Positions 25,361 through 34,285 of a DNA stretch of 64,000 nt are shown piece after piece. Both the position numbers and the translations under genes were made by a program. How positions within the stretch are numbered: the first letter of the stretch is position 1; each line of letters opens with the position of its first letter. The stretch is from JAKJEP01 sp964580995 (GTDB lineage: Bacteria > Planctomycetota > Phycisphaerae > Sedimentisphaerales > SM23-30): contig CAZOMV010000010.1 in the NCBI GenBank assembly GCA_964580995.1, positions 1-64,000 of the forward strand, written 5' to 3'. The notes beneath the pieces were generated by a model. That model did no database searches. It saw nothing but the letters and a program-made list of their open reading frames with translations, and was not told the DNA's origin.

Positions 25361-26320
25361 TTACAATGAGGAGAAGAACCGGAAGGCGTGGTCCTCGATC
25401 TGGGGGAGGGTTTCGTGGCCGTGGTCGTTGTAGAGGAGCATTTGTTTGGGGGCGCGGATTTTATTGTAGGCGGCGAACTGGGTGGACGGCGGGCAGAGAT
25501 TGTCGCGCATGGTAATGGCCATCAGAGTCTGTCCCTTGATGCGGGGGGCCAGATTCTGGACATCGATATAACCCAGTCTGGTAAAGATTTCATTTTCGCG
25601 CAGGTGCAGCGGGTCAAAGAGGCGGAAGTATTGCCGCAATTCGATGTAAGGGGGTGTTTCCAGGTCCAGTTCCCAGACCCGCTGGTAGTCACTGAGGAAG
25701 GGATAGACCGGCAGAAGTTTTTTGATACGGGGCTCCAGTGCGGCACAGGCGAGGGTGAGGGCGCCACCCTGGGAAAAGCCGCGGGCGCCGACGCGGTTTT
25801 CATCCACCTGGTCCATGGCCATTACCAGGCCCGCCAGTTGGGCGGTGTCGAGGAAGATCTGGCGATAGAGCATATTTTCAGGCTGGTCGTTGAGGCCGCG
25901 AATGATGTGGCCGTGCACGGTGCCGCCCTTGACGACGCCGGCATCTTCGGAGAAGCCGCCCTGCCCGCGGCAGTCCAGGGCGGCGACGACAAAGCCGGCG
26001 GCCACATAGGCCAGCTTGGAATACCAGTCGCCGCAGTTGCCCATATAGCCGTGAAACTCCAGGAGAGCGGGGCAAGGTTTATCACTAGAACGGGGGCGCA
26101 GCAGTTTGGCGTGAATGCGGGCGCCGCGGACGCCGGTGAAATACAGATCAAAACAATCGGCAAATGGGGCTGTGAAATCGGCGGGAACCAACTCGACCTG
26201 CGGGTCCACCTGGTGCATTTCCGCCAGGGCTGCCTGCCAGTAGGAATCCAAATCCGCTGGGCAGGGACTTTTACCCTGATATTGACGCAATTCCTCAATC
26301 GTCATCTCCTCGATACGCAT
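25361..26320 (-). CDS. Acetyl xylan esterase / cephalosporin-C deacetylase (CE7)
   Basis: Alpha/beta hydrolase that removes acetyl groups from acetylated oligosaccharides; no signal peptide, so it acts in the cytoplasm on imported products. At 319 aa it has normal CE7 length. The three family motifs are present: RGQGG (about residue 119), GFSQGG with the catalytic Ser (about 183), and HGHE with the catalytic His near the C terminus; the Asp is in MRDNLCPPST. The oxyanion Tyr/Gly stretch FHGYMGNCGDW is also seen. Placed between the GH2 gene and the MFS transporter gene, it fits a glycan-use locus. Confidence 0.92.
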   Translation of the reverse strand: MRIEEMTIEELRQYQGKSPCPADLDSYWQAALAEMHQVDPQVELVPADFTAPFADCFDLYFTGVRGARIHAKLLRPRSSDKPCPALLEFHGYMGNCGDWYSKLAYVAAGFVVAALDCRGQGGFSEDAGVVKGGTVHGHIIRGLNDQPENMLYRQIFLDTAQLAGLVMAMDQVDENRVGARGFSQGGALTLACAALEPRIKKLLPVYPFLSDYQRVWELDLETPPYIELRQYFRLFDPLHLRENEIFTRLGYIDVQNLAPRIKGQTLMAITMRDNLCPPSTQFAAYNKIRAPKQMLLYNDHGHETLPQIEDHAFRFFSSL

Positions 26321-26430
26321 AAGATCAATCTCCGCAAGAAGTAATAGCTATCAGCCGGTGAACGAACCTGCTGCACAGTTGCTCTTATAAACCAAAAGTG
26401 GAACAATTACAACCGGCAGCGGAGAAATAA

Positions 26431-26520
26431 TGACGCCAGCGTCAAAAACTCGCCGTCCCCTTGTTATCGGGGCGCCAGAGCTGTTTTTGGAAGTCCATAT
26501 TGACTTTTGGCGTTTCCGTC
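26431..26520. repeat. 90-bp palindromic intergenic element, copy A
   Basis: Matches 32042-32131 without gaps at 80 of 90 positions by direct count. It opens with TGACGCCAGCGTCA (a 14-base palindrome-like arm), has a CCCC-N8-GGGG hairpin in the middle and ends in TTGGCGTTTCCGTCA, so that its ends are imperfect inverted repeats. Confidence 0.85.
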
Positions 26521-26588
26521 AATATGAAAAATTTTACCTGCCGCCTTGCAAGTTGCGATTAAGCGGTTACACTAGGCCACTAATTAGC

Positions 26589-26617
26589 TTGACAAACGGG
26601 CCTGATTGGTATATAAA
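26589..26617 (+). promoter_or_regulatory. Sigma70-type promoter of the MFS gene
   Basis: TTGACA (26589-26594), 17-base spacer and TATAAA (26612-26617), about 107 bp before the start codon. Confidence 0.75.
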
Positions 26618-26724
26618 GTATTATCTATAAACGAGATAGCTAGCCCTAAAAATTTGAGTATCCTCCCGTCCGGATCGCGGAATGCAAGGAACGGGCTTTT
26701 TATAAGATTATTGTCCGGCAAGAA

Positions 26725-28995
26725 ATGCCTAAACAAATAACCGACATCGATAAAATTCGACGATTGCCCTGGCTGGCGGTGGGCACGTTGACCGTGAATA
26801 TTTTCATGGTGCTGGCGTTTTCCGGCTCGGTGTTCATTCTCTTTTTGAATGAGTTGGGCCTGAACAAAACGCGGATCGGGTTCCTGCTGGCACTGATTCC
26901 GTTGTGTCAATTGCTCAGTCTTTTTATCGCACCCAGCCTGGCACGCTTCGGATTCAAGCGAATGTTTCTGCTCTTCCAGTTGCTGCGAAACATTGCCATG
27001 TGTTTCATTCTGCTTACTCCCTGGATATTATCCCGTTATGGTCCTGAAGCGGTGTTTCCCTGGGTTGGGATGGTAATCTTTATGTTTTCCATCTGCCGGG
27101 CGGTATCCGAAACAGCGATCTGGCCCTGGAGCCAGGAGATGGTTCCCCACCGGATGCGTGGAAAATTCATCGCCGTTAACAACTTTATAACGACCCTTGC
27201 CGTCATGATAACCGTGCTGGCCGCGGGCTTCATCATTGGCCGCTATGAAGGGGTGGGAAAATTTATTGTTCTGATATCGGTGGGGCTGTTTTTTGGATTT
27301 TTTTCCCTTTTTTTCCATGGCATGGTATTAGGGGGCGACCCCATCCGCAACGGGATCTCGCAATCGAGGCAATTTCTGGAGATGTATCATACCTTGCGGG
27401 ACCGGAACTTTCTGCGATTCCTGGGCGGTCTGGGACTGGCGACGCTGGCTCTTACTTCTCTGATCGCTTTTGTTCCACTTTACATGAAGGAACAAATCGG
27501 CCTGCCGGTGAAATTTGTCGTCTGGCTGGATGTAGCCGGTTTTGTCGGCTTACTGTTATCCTGTTATCTCTGGGGTTGGGCTTCGGATCGATACGGCAGC
27601 AAGCCGATCATGATAACCAGTCTGGGACTGGCGCTGTTTCTGCCGGTATTCTGGCTCATACTCCCCCGCCACAGTTTGCTCAGCATCCTCCTAGCCATGA
27701 TCGTCGGATTGCTGCTGGGGGCCGCCAACATCGGGTGGGCACTGGGATTCAGCCGGTATTTGTTTGTCAGCGCCGTACCACCGGACAAGCGAACCACCTA
27801 TATGGCGGTATTTCATGCGTGGATCGGAGTAGTGGCGGGTTTGGGGCCTCTGCTGGCGGGCCGACTGGTGGATATGAATCTTTTTACCAATCGGAATATC
27901 CTGTGGTTCCAACTGGATTGTTTTACCCCCCTGTTCATCGGTTCGATTGTCCTGTTTTTTCTGGCGATCCTGATCATGAGCAAGACGCGTCCGGATGGCG
28001 CGGTACCCACTCATTTTTTCATCGGGATGTTTTTTCAGGGGCATACCCTGATGGCATTCAGCAATCTATTGCGCCATCGCTGGGCGCGAGATGAAAAGGA
28101 CCGGATTCAAACCACCGAGCATCTGGGCCAGTCAAAAAGCCCGCTCAGTGCCAATGAGCTGATTGAAGCGCTGCAAGATCCCAGCTTCAATGTCCGTTAT
28201 GAAGCCATACTTGCCATCGCCCATCTGCCGTCTCATCCGAAGCTGGTGGATGAACTGATTCTCATATTAGGGGGAAGCCAGCCGGAATTGAGTCTGGCGG
28301 CTGCGTGGGCGTTAGGCAAACTTGGCGATAAAACGGCCATCGTGGCGCTACGGGAAACCCTGTTAAGCGAGTATCCGCTGCTCCAGGCGCGCAGCGCGCG
28401 GGCGCTGGCAACCCTGGGGGACCGGGAAAGCATCCCGTTTATCATTCAAAAACTGCGTGAGGAACAAAATTCGGAATTGTGCGTGGCCTATGCCTCGGCC
28501 CTGGGTTCGCTGCGGGTCCAGGAGGTACTGCCGGACATATTAAATGCCTTGTGGCTAAGCCGCAATCCCAATGCCCGCGAAGAGTTGTCCCTGGCTGCGG
28601 CCCGGATTGTCAGCACCGAACCGCATTATATCCGGCTGCGGCGAAAGCTTAGCCAGGATTCGGTAACGGAATTGGCGGGGACGATCCTGAATTTTAAGAA
28701 GGCGCTGAATTTTACCCCAACGCAGGAAAAGGCATTGAAAACGCTGGTGACCCAGAGTGTTTCCTATTTTGCACGTAACAAAACATCCCACGGGATCTAT
28801 ACCCTTACTAAATTGATCCATCACCTGCCCCTTGCATATCTGGATCCAACGCTGGTTACCCTATTACAGGAAAGTCTAAAACGGTACAAAGAATCGGAAT
28901 ACACCCGCCGGGAATATCTAATTTTGTTCATTTATGCTCTGGGGCGAGCTTTGCGTTATCTTCATACGAACAAATCGAAGCTGAAACCCGTGTAG
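26725..28995 (+). CDS. MFS transporter fused to C-terminal HEAT-like repeats
   Basis: 756-aa inner-membrane protein. Residues 12-425 form about 12 transmembrane helices with MFS features (WASDRYGSKP near 290 as the loop motif; RYLFVSAVPPDKRTTYMAVFHAW near 345). The closest general match is the sugar/oligosaccharide or unknown major-facilitator group. Residues about 470-655 form cytoplasmic HEAT/PBS-like repeats (ELIEALQDPSFNVRYEAILAIAHL, AAAWALGKLGDKTAIVALRETL, RSARALATLGDRESIPFII), and a helical tail follows. HEAT repeats on an MFS carrier are uncommon and suggest docking of a cytoplasmic partner. The strong promoter upstream and the flanking hydrolases suggest import of glycan products. Confidence 0.85.
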   Translation: MPKQITDIDKIRRLPWLAVGTLTVNIFMVLAFSGSVFILFLNELGLNKTRIGFLLALIPLCQLLSLFIAPSLARFGFKRMFLLFQLLRNIAMCFILLTPWILSRYGPEAVFPWVGMVIFMFSICRAVSETAIWPWSQEMVPHRMRGKFIAVNNFITTLAVMITVLAAGFIIGRYEGVGKFIVLISVGLFFGFFSLFFHGMVLGGDPIRNGISQSRQFLEMYHTLRDRNFLRFLGGLGLATLALTSLIAFVPLYMKEQIGLPVKFVVWLDVAGFVGLLLSCYLWGWASDRYGSKPIMITSLGLALFLPVFWLILPRHSLLSILLAMIVGLLLGAANIGWALGFSRYLFVSAVPPDKRTTYMAVFHAWIGVVAGLGPLLAGRLVDMNLFTNRNILWFQLDCFTPLFIGSIVLFFLAILIMSKTRPDGAVPTHFFIGMFFQGHTLMAFSNLLRHRWARDEKDRIQTTEHLGQSKSPLSANELIEALQDPSFNVRYEAILAIAHLPSHPKLVDELILILGGSQPELSLAAAWALGKLGDKTAIVALRETLLSEYPLLQARSARALATLGDRESIPFIIQKLREEQNSELCVAYASALGSLRVQEVLPDILNALWLSRNPNAREELSLAAARIVSTEPHYIRLRRKLSQDSVTELAGTILNFKKALNFTPTQEKALKTLVTQSVSYFARNKTSHGIYTLTKLIHHLPLAYLDPTLVTLLQESLKRYKESEYTRREYLILFIYALGRALRYLHTNKSKLKPV

Positions 28996-29041
28996 TTACA
29001 TTCCCTATCTTAACATATGGCAATTTGAACAAGGGAATTAC

Positions 29042-29070
29042 TTGACAGCCAGGTATAACTACCATAGAAT
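29042..29070 (+). promoter_or_regulatory. Sigma70-type promoter of the PEP-CTERM gene
   Basis: TTGACA (29042-29047), 17-base spacer and TAGAAT (29065-29070), about 110 bp before the start codon. Confidence 0.65.
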
Positions 29071-29180
29071 TTTTAGCTATTGACAACCTGCTGCTATGTA
29101 TGGCAGGGAGAGAAAATCCGGCGGAATACCCTATTCCGGACAGCCAGGATGAGGAAATTTGTTAGAATAAGGAGATATGT

Positions 29181-29918
29181 ATGGAGAAATCAAGTCGGAA
29201 GTTGACGGTGCTGCTGGGACTGTTCCTTGCGGCAGGATCGCTGCAAACCCTTTGGGCCGGGACAATTAACATACCCAACGGTTCTTTTGAAGCCCCCTAT
29301 GTGGACATGGTATCCCCCTTTGCCACATCCAGTATATCTGATTGGCAGAAGGCCCCCGTACCGGCATGGTGGACAGGGGCGGGTTATTCCGAACAGCAGT
29401 GGACCGATTCGGCGGGTGTTTTTGTCAATGTGCCTTTTCAGCCGGTCGATAATGTGGATGGCCGTCAGGCGGCCTTCATGTTTTCCCCGTCCGGTTATGA
29501 ATTGTTTCAGGATCTGGCGGCGAGTTTTGAGGTCGGCCAGTCCTACACTCTTACCGTGGGGATTGAAGGCGGCGGCTATGGGATGAAGCTCGGTGTGCCG
29601 ATGGAGATACGAATGTATTACCGGGATGACACCGGGAACCGGATTACCGTAGGTTCGACGGAGGTTATCAATACCAATGGTAGCGGGGCCATGTCGCATT
29701 TGACGGATTATCAGTTGGATATCCAGGCAGTCCTGGCGGATGATGCCTGGGCCGGTAAAAATATCGGTGTTCAGTTAATCTCCACCGTCGGCTTCGAGGA
29801 TGCCGGTGGATTCTGGAATATAGACAATGTTCGTTTGATTTCCATCCCGGAGCCGATTTCCTTATCCCTGTTGGCATTGGGAACTCTGGTTCTAAGGCGG
29901 CGACAGGTTCGAACCTGA
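29181..29918 (+). CDS. PEP-CTERM sorting-domain protein
   Basis: 245-aa exported protein with a signal peptide (residues 1-26) and a C-terminal PEP-CTERM tripartite tail: IPEP, then the hydrophobic SLSLLALGTLVL and the basic RRRQVRT. The tail directs processing by exosortase and surface or extracellular placement. The body is a beta-rich single domain starting INIPNGSFEAP and containing FWNIDNVRL, the pattern of secreted CBM4/9-like (NPCBM-type) jelly rolls. No exosortase gene lies in the window. The prepilin-like gene follows after 19 bp, and a TIM-barrel gene follows that, so the three likely form one unit. Confidence 0.88.
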   Translation: MEKSSRKLTVLLGLFLAAGSLQTLWAGTINIPNGSFEAPYVDMVSPFATSSISDWQKAPVPAWWTGAGYSEQQWTDSAGVFVNVPFQPVDNVDGRQAAFMFSPSGYELFQDLAASFEVGQSYTLTVGIEGGGYGMKLGVPMEIRMYYRDDTGNRITVGSTEVINTNGSGAMSHLTDYQLDIQAVLADDAWAGKNIGVQLISTVGFEDAGGFWNIDNVRLISIPEPISLSLLALGTLVLRRRQVRT

Positions 29919-29937
29919 TGACCGCACGAGGCCTCTG

Positions 29938-30741
29938 GTGGCTCTGAAACGTTCAACACATAGTTGTCGTCCGCTCAGGCGGTGCGGCTTCACCCTGGTG
30001 GAACTGCTGGTGGTGATGGCCATAATAGCGATTCTTGTCGGATTTTTGCTGCCGGCCCTGGGAAAAGTGAGAGATATCGCCCGGCGCAGCATTTGCCTGT
30101 CCAATGAGCGGCAAATCGGAATTGCTATTTATGCCTATGCTGTGGAAAATGACGACCGGATTCCCTTTGGCCCGAAAGCTCCCCCCATGCTGACGGCCAC
30201 GGATTTCTATCCCTCTACCGGAGCGCCAACCAGCCTGATTTCGCTGAGTAACGGCAATCCCGTAGGCCTGGGACTTTTACTGAGCGATTACTTATCCGAA
30301 CAGCCGGAAATTCTTTTCTGTCCCGGCAGCGATCATCCCGTAGATGATGTCGCCGAGCTGGCGAAGGTCGGCACCCAGCAGGCGCAATGCAGTTACTACT
30401 ACCGTCATGGCTCGGTGGACAGGCAGTTTGACACCTCTTCCGGCATCGCATCGGCGGAACATATAGAGATGAGTAACCTGGGAGTGAACCGGGACGGATA
30501 TCCCATCGGCGCCCTGGTCATTGACACACAGTTTACTGCCTCCGAGGGTTTTGCCTCGTTCGGAATCGTTTCCCGAACGCATCACAAGCAGCAATGGGCC
30601 AACGTACTGTATGCCGACGGCCACGCGAAAACGCTGGCCAATACCGAAGACCGTTTCACGGTGGATCTCAACGACTGGTACACGTTAACTCATGCCTTTG
30701 ATCGAATTCTGAAAGTTTTAGAAACCGCGGACCAGGAATGA
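29938..30741 (+). CDS. Prepilin-type N-terminal methylation-domain protein (planctomycete pseudopilin-like)
   Basis: 267-aa protein with the type IV prepilin signal: basic leader, then CGFTLVELLVVMAIIAILVG with Gly/Phe cleavage site and Glu at position five of the mature form. After the helix comes CLSNERQIGIAIYAYAVENDDRIP, the stretch characteristic of the many DUF1559-like pseudopilins in planctomycetes, and near the C terminus ANVLYADGHAKTL, also typical (the WADGHA-like motif). The start is GTG 29938 with CGAGG seven bases upstream. These proteins are exported to the envelope surface; their function is largely unknown. Confidence 0.9.
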   Translation: MALKRSTHSCRPLRRCGFTLVELLVVMAIIAILVGFLLPALGKVRDIARRSICLSNERQIGIAIYAYAVENDDRIPFGPKAPPMLTATDFYPSTGAPTSLISLSNGNPVGLGLLLSDYLSEQPEILFCPGSDHPVDDVAELAKVGTQQAQCSYYYRHGSVDRQFDTSSGIASAEHIEMSNLGVNRDGYPIGALVIDTQFTASEGFASFGIVSRTHHKQQWANVLYADGHAKTLANTEDRFTVDLNDWYTLTHAFDRILKVLETADQE

Positions 30742-30780
30742 AGCATTTTTCATTCCCCAACCTAAAGAAAGAAGGATCCT

Positions 30781-32004
30781 ATGGACAACATGAAAATTAA
30801 AGCAATGGCAGTCATTCTGGCGGCTGTAATACTCAACGGCGGCTCTCAGGCGGCGGAAGAACCGAAAGCCTGGCAGGTCGGCACGCCGATCGTTACCTAC
30901 TGGTGCGGCCCGTCGCTGACCGACGCGGTGGCCCAGCAGATGGCGGAGGGCGGATACAATCTGGTATGGTGTACGGAAAAGGAACTGGATGTGGCGCAGC
31001 GCCATGGTTTGCGTGCCCAACTTACGGATGGTCTGCTCTCCCCGGCGACGCTGGATAATCCCGAGCAGCGGGCGAAGCTGGACGCTTTGATCGAGCGGGT
31101 ACGCCAGCATCCGGCTCTTTATGCGTATCACATTATGGACGAGCCGAGCACCGCGCAGTTCCCCGCCCTGAGTCAGATAGTGGAGTATCTCCGCCAGCGG
31201 GATCCGGCCCATCTGGCTTATATCAATCTGTTCCCCACCTACGCCAACAACGAACAACTGGGCACCAAGGGCGATGTGGTTACGGCCTACCGGGAGCATC
31301 TGAACCAATATGTCAGCGTGGTAAAGCCGGGGCTGATCAGTTACGACCATTACCAGTTCATGAAAACCGGCGACATGGAGCAATATTTTCTGAATCTTTC
31401 CATGATCCAAAAGACAGCGCAGGAGGCGAAGCTGCCCTTCCTGAACATTGTCCAGGCCGCCAGTTGGAATCCGGGCGTGCGGGTCCCCAATGTGGACGAA
31501 ATGCGTTATCTGGTCTATACGACGGCGGCGTATGGAGCGCAGGGGATCAGCTACTATATTTATTGCTGTCCCAATCATGAGGGTGGTATCGCCAACGCCG
31601 ATGGTACTCCGACGCCGCTCTACGACGCCCTGAAAAGCTATAACCGGGAGTTCGTTGCTATTGCCAAGGAACTTCAGACGATTCCTTTGCTGGCCGCCTA
31701 TCACACCGCCATGAAGGAAGCCGGATGTGTGGCTCTGCCGGCCGATGCAGCATTTAGTTTGAAAGATGTGGTACCCGACGGTCCGCGCGGTTTCCTGCTG
31801 GGCTTTTTCGGGGCCAAAGAGCAGGCTACGCACGTAGTGGTAGTGAACCTCGACTATACGGCGGAAGCGGCGGTCACGCTGGTCGGCCCTGAAAAACTGG
31901 AGGTTTTCGATGCGTTCAAGAGCGAATGGACGGCGGTGAAAAAGCCACAGGCCGATCTGACATTCCCGCCCGGCGGCGGCAAGCTGGTTCGGGTACGGAA
32001 ATAA
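30781..32004 (+). CDS. Secreted TIM-barrel glycoside hydrolase-like protein
   Basis: 407-aa exported protein (signal peptide to about residue 24). The barrel is of the clan-A type: EGGYNLVWCTEKEL near the start, YAYHIMDEPST (about residue 115) with Glu in the acid/base position, LISYDHYQFM and QGISYYIYCC. A C-terminal beta domain from about 330 (THVVVVNLDYTAEAAVTL) resembles those following GH42-like catalytic domains. I cannot place it in a numbered family, and the nucleophile Glu is not obvious. It follows the prepilin-like gene after 39 bp with GAAGGATCC as ribosome site. Confidence 0.65.
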   Translation: MDNMKIKAMAVILAAVILNGGSQAAEEPKAWQVGTPIVTYWCGPSLTDAVAQQMAEGGYNLVWCTEKELDVAQRHGLRAQLTDGLLSPATLDNPEQRAKLDALIERVRQHPALYAYHIMDEPSTAQFPALSQIVEYLRQRDPAHLAYINLFPTYANNEQLGTKGDVVTAYREHLNQYVSVVKPGLISYDHYQFMKTGDMEQYFLNLSMIQKTAQEAKLPFLNIVQAASWNPGVRVPNVDEMRYLVYTTAAYGAQGISYYIYCCPNHEGGIANADGTPTPLYDALKSYNREFVAIAKELQTIPLLAAYHTAMKEAGCVALPADAAFSLKDVVPDGPRGFLLGFFGAKEQATHVVVVNLDYTAEAAVTLVGPEKLEVFDAFKSEWTAVKKPQADLTFPPGGGKLVRVRK

Positions 32005-32041
32005 GTTCCGGTTTGAATTCGTTCATGGTTTTTGCTCAATT

Positions 32042-32131
32042 TGACGCCAGCGTCAAAAGCTCTTCGACCCCTTGTTATTGGGGCGCCAGAGCTGTTTTTG
32101 GATGACGATATCGACTTTTGGCGATTCCGTC
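32042..32131. repeat. 90-bp palindromic intergenic element, copy B
   Basis: Copy of the element at 26431-26520, same orientation, 10 mismatches in 90 positions. It lies between the TIM-barrel gene and the first cytochrome gene. The central CCCC-N8-GGGG arms and the GCCAGAGCTGTTTTTGG segment are unchanged. Confidence 0.85.
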
Positions 32132-32213
32132 TAATTTAATAGAAAATTTATGGAAAATTAATAAAATTAGTGTGTTTTTGGACTTCATGGGAATAACATA
32201 CAATTAGCAATTA

Positions 32214-34223
32214 ATGAAAGTTATTCCCATGAATCCAAAAAATACCGATCTGAGAATTTTGGCATGCTTTTTGCCGCTATTTTTTCTTTGCAATCTTTCG
32301 GAACCGGTTTGGGCGGATACTTCCGTTTTGACCGATTTACGATTAAAAGCCACACCCGGCAAAGTACCGGGTGATGACTTATTCGTACTTAACGGCAGAT
32401 TTACCGCCATCGCCAGTCAAATCGCTTCTGGCCCCGTCACTTTCCATATCGGTTCTTTCAGCCAAACTCTGACCCTTACTTCCCAGGGATCCGGATCCGT
32501 ATTTACCTTTAAGAGTTCCGCCAGCGGCATCACCCAAGCCAAACTGGATACCGCCAAACAGAAATTCATGGTTCAGGCCAAGCATATCTCTCTGGCGGGA
32601 TTACAAAGTCCGGTGACAGTGGAAATCTCCACCAACGATTACCAGGGAAGCGGCCAAGTGGATAATAGTAAAGGTGATTCTATTCTTTTTCTCCGCGGTA
32701 TGGAAAACTATCTCAGCATCGACCGCGTAACTTTCAAACTAAGCGGCAAATCCGGTGGAGACTCTCTCAAGATCACCGGTAAAATTACCACAACCGATTA
32801 CGAAGCTCTGAACCTGGCCAATCAGGAAATGACCCTAGTGTGGGGCAGCTATTCGGTAAGTATCTCTCAGGGAGGTTTTGTGCCGATAAGCAGTAAAAGC
32901 GATACAAAACAGTGGAAATATCAATCGCCTAAAAATTCCCCCGGCGAGATCGTTAGCACTTATTTTGATATGCCTCATGCTTTATACACCCTCGTCATTA
33001 AAAACGCCAATATCGGAACGCAGACCAGTCCCGTTAGTTTTCAGCTCCTTTTTGGCAATTTTAATGAAATGATCGAATATACGATTCCCAACAATCCCAC
33101 CAGTCCTCAAAGCCAACTGACGGTATTTGGTTATAACGACCTGGGTATGCATTGTATGAACGAGGATTTCTCGGAAATGATGATTTTGCCGCCTTTCAAT
33201 AATCTGCACGCCCAGATTATCGATCCCCGCGGGGAAGATCCGCAAATTGTCACCAGCGGCGTTACGGTCACCTTCAGCATTCCGACCCATACCACTTCGG
33301 CGGACAAAACGAATTTCTGGACGTATGCTCCGGCGTTATTCAATACCGCGCTGGCGGATAATATCGGCCTGACGGGTACGGGACTTTCCGGCAGCCTCCA
33401 GCCCACCGGCACCAATGACTGGGCTGCCGTCGGAATTCCGGTAACACCTCTCAATGATGCTATGGTTCTGGATCCCTATCCCTCCGCTCTTATCCGGGTT
33501 TTAAATAATGGGACCGAAGTGGCCCATACTCAGGCGATCGTGCCGGTTTCGTGGGAAATTAGCTGCGACCTGTGCCACAATACGCCGGGCATTTCCACCG
33601 CTACCGATATATTACAGCGACACGATACCATGCATGGCACAAATCTGGCGATCCATAAACCCGTCCGCTGCAATTCCTGCCATGAACAGGAGCCGCTGAA
33701 GGCTTTGAATCTGCCTACCGATCCGGCGTATCCGGGTCTTGCCAACCTTTCCCATGTGATGCACAGCACCCATACCAGTCGATTCACGACAGAGATATTG
33801 GCGCAAGTGAACCATGTTGCCTGCTATGCGTGCCATCCGGGTATCCAAACCCAGTGCCTGCGGGGTGTTCATAAGGCTGAAAATATGGACTGTGAAGACT
33901 GCCATGGAACCCTTTCGAATGTGGCGGAGGCAACTCGCCATCCCTGGATCGACGAACCTCGATGCGATGATTGCCACAGCCGCTCCGGTTTTGAGTTTGA
34001 ACAGCCGAATACCCTCTACCGGAATTCCAAAGGACATCATGGAGTCCATTGCGAAGCCTGCCATGGCAGCCCCCATGCTATTACACCAACTATAACCGCC
34101 GCAGATAATGTACAGGCGATTACCCTGCAAGGCCATGCCGGTCCGATCAATAAATGTTCTCTCTGTCATGGCAGCACACCCGACGAGAGTTTTGATCATC
34201 GATTCTCCGAAGGCGGCGATTAA
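32214..34223 (+). CDS. Secreted seven-heme c-type cytochrome
   Basis: 669-aa exported protein. The N terminus has a signal peptide (LACFLPLFFLCNL, cleavage near VWAD). Two similar beta-domains follow (about 35-285), then a conserved domain starting VFGYNDLGMHCMNEDFSEMM (about 303), and a C-terminal heme region with seven CXXCH sites: CDLCH, CNSCH, CYACH, CEDCH, CDDCH, CEACH, CSLCH (about 450-655). It probably accepts or passes electrons at or outside the outer envelope. No conduit porin or quinol oxidase is adjacent. It is paralogous over its C-terminal 370 residues to the next gene, 62 bp downstream. The ribosome site is weak; ATG 32229 is an alternative start. Confidence 0.88.
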   Translation: MKVIPMNPKNTDLRILACFLPLFFLCNLSEPVWADTSVLTDLRLKATPGKVPGDDLFVLNGRFTAIASQIASGPVTFHIGSFSQTLTLTSQGSGSVFTFKSSASGITQAKLDTAKQKFMVQAKHISLAGLQSPVTVEISTNDYQGSGQVDNSKGDSILFLRGMENYLSIDRVTFKLSGKSGGDSLKITGKITTTDYEALNLANQEMTLVWGSYSVSISQGGFVPISSKSDTKQWKYQSPKNSPGEIVSTYFDMPHALYTLVIKNANIGTQTSPVSFQLLFGNFNEMIEYTIPNNPTSPQSQLTVFGYNDLGMHCMNEDFSEMMILPPFNNLHAQIIDPRGEDPQIVTSGVTVTFSIPTHTTSADKTNFWTYAPALFNTALADNIGLTGTGLSGSLQPTGTNDWAAVGIPVTPLNDAMVLDPYPSALIRVLNNGTEVAHTQAIVPVSWEISCDLCHNTPGISTATDILQRHDTMHGTNLAIHKPVRCNSCHEQEPLKALNLPTDPAYPGLANLSHVMHSTHTSRFTTEILAQVNHVACYACHPGIQTQCLRGVHKAENMDCEDCHGTLSNVAEATRHPWIDEPRCDDCHSRSGFEFEQPNTLYRNSKGHHGVHCEACHGSPHAITPTITAADNVQAITLQGHAGPINKCSLCHGSTPDESFDHRFSEGGD

Positions 34224-34285
34224 CTAGGAGCATGGCCTTCTGAATACTTAAATGTCACATAATATTCCAGATCAGGAGGTGAACG

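Larger units (their letters stand above)
26321..26724. other. Divergent intergenic region with a 90-bp element and a promoter
   Basis: About 400 bp between the esterase gene and the MFS gene. It holds copy A of the 90-bp palindromic element (26431-26520) and a strong sigma70-type promoter for the MFS gene (26589-26617). No small gene was seen. Confidence 0.7.

Noticed and set aside
26430..26630. A 66-codon open frame over the 90-bp element.
   Set aside because: The frame is explained by the repeat, which is not conserved as coding in its second copy.
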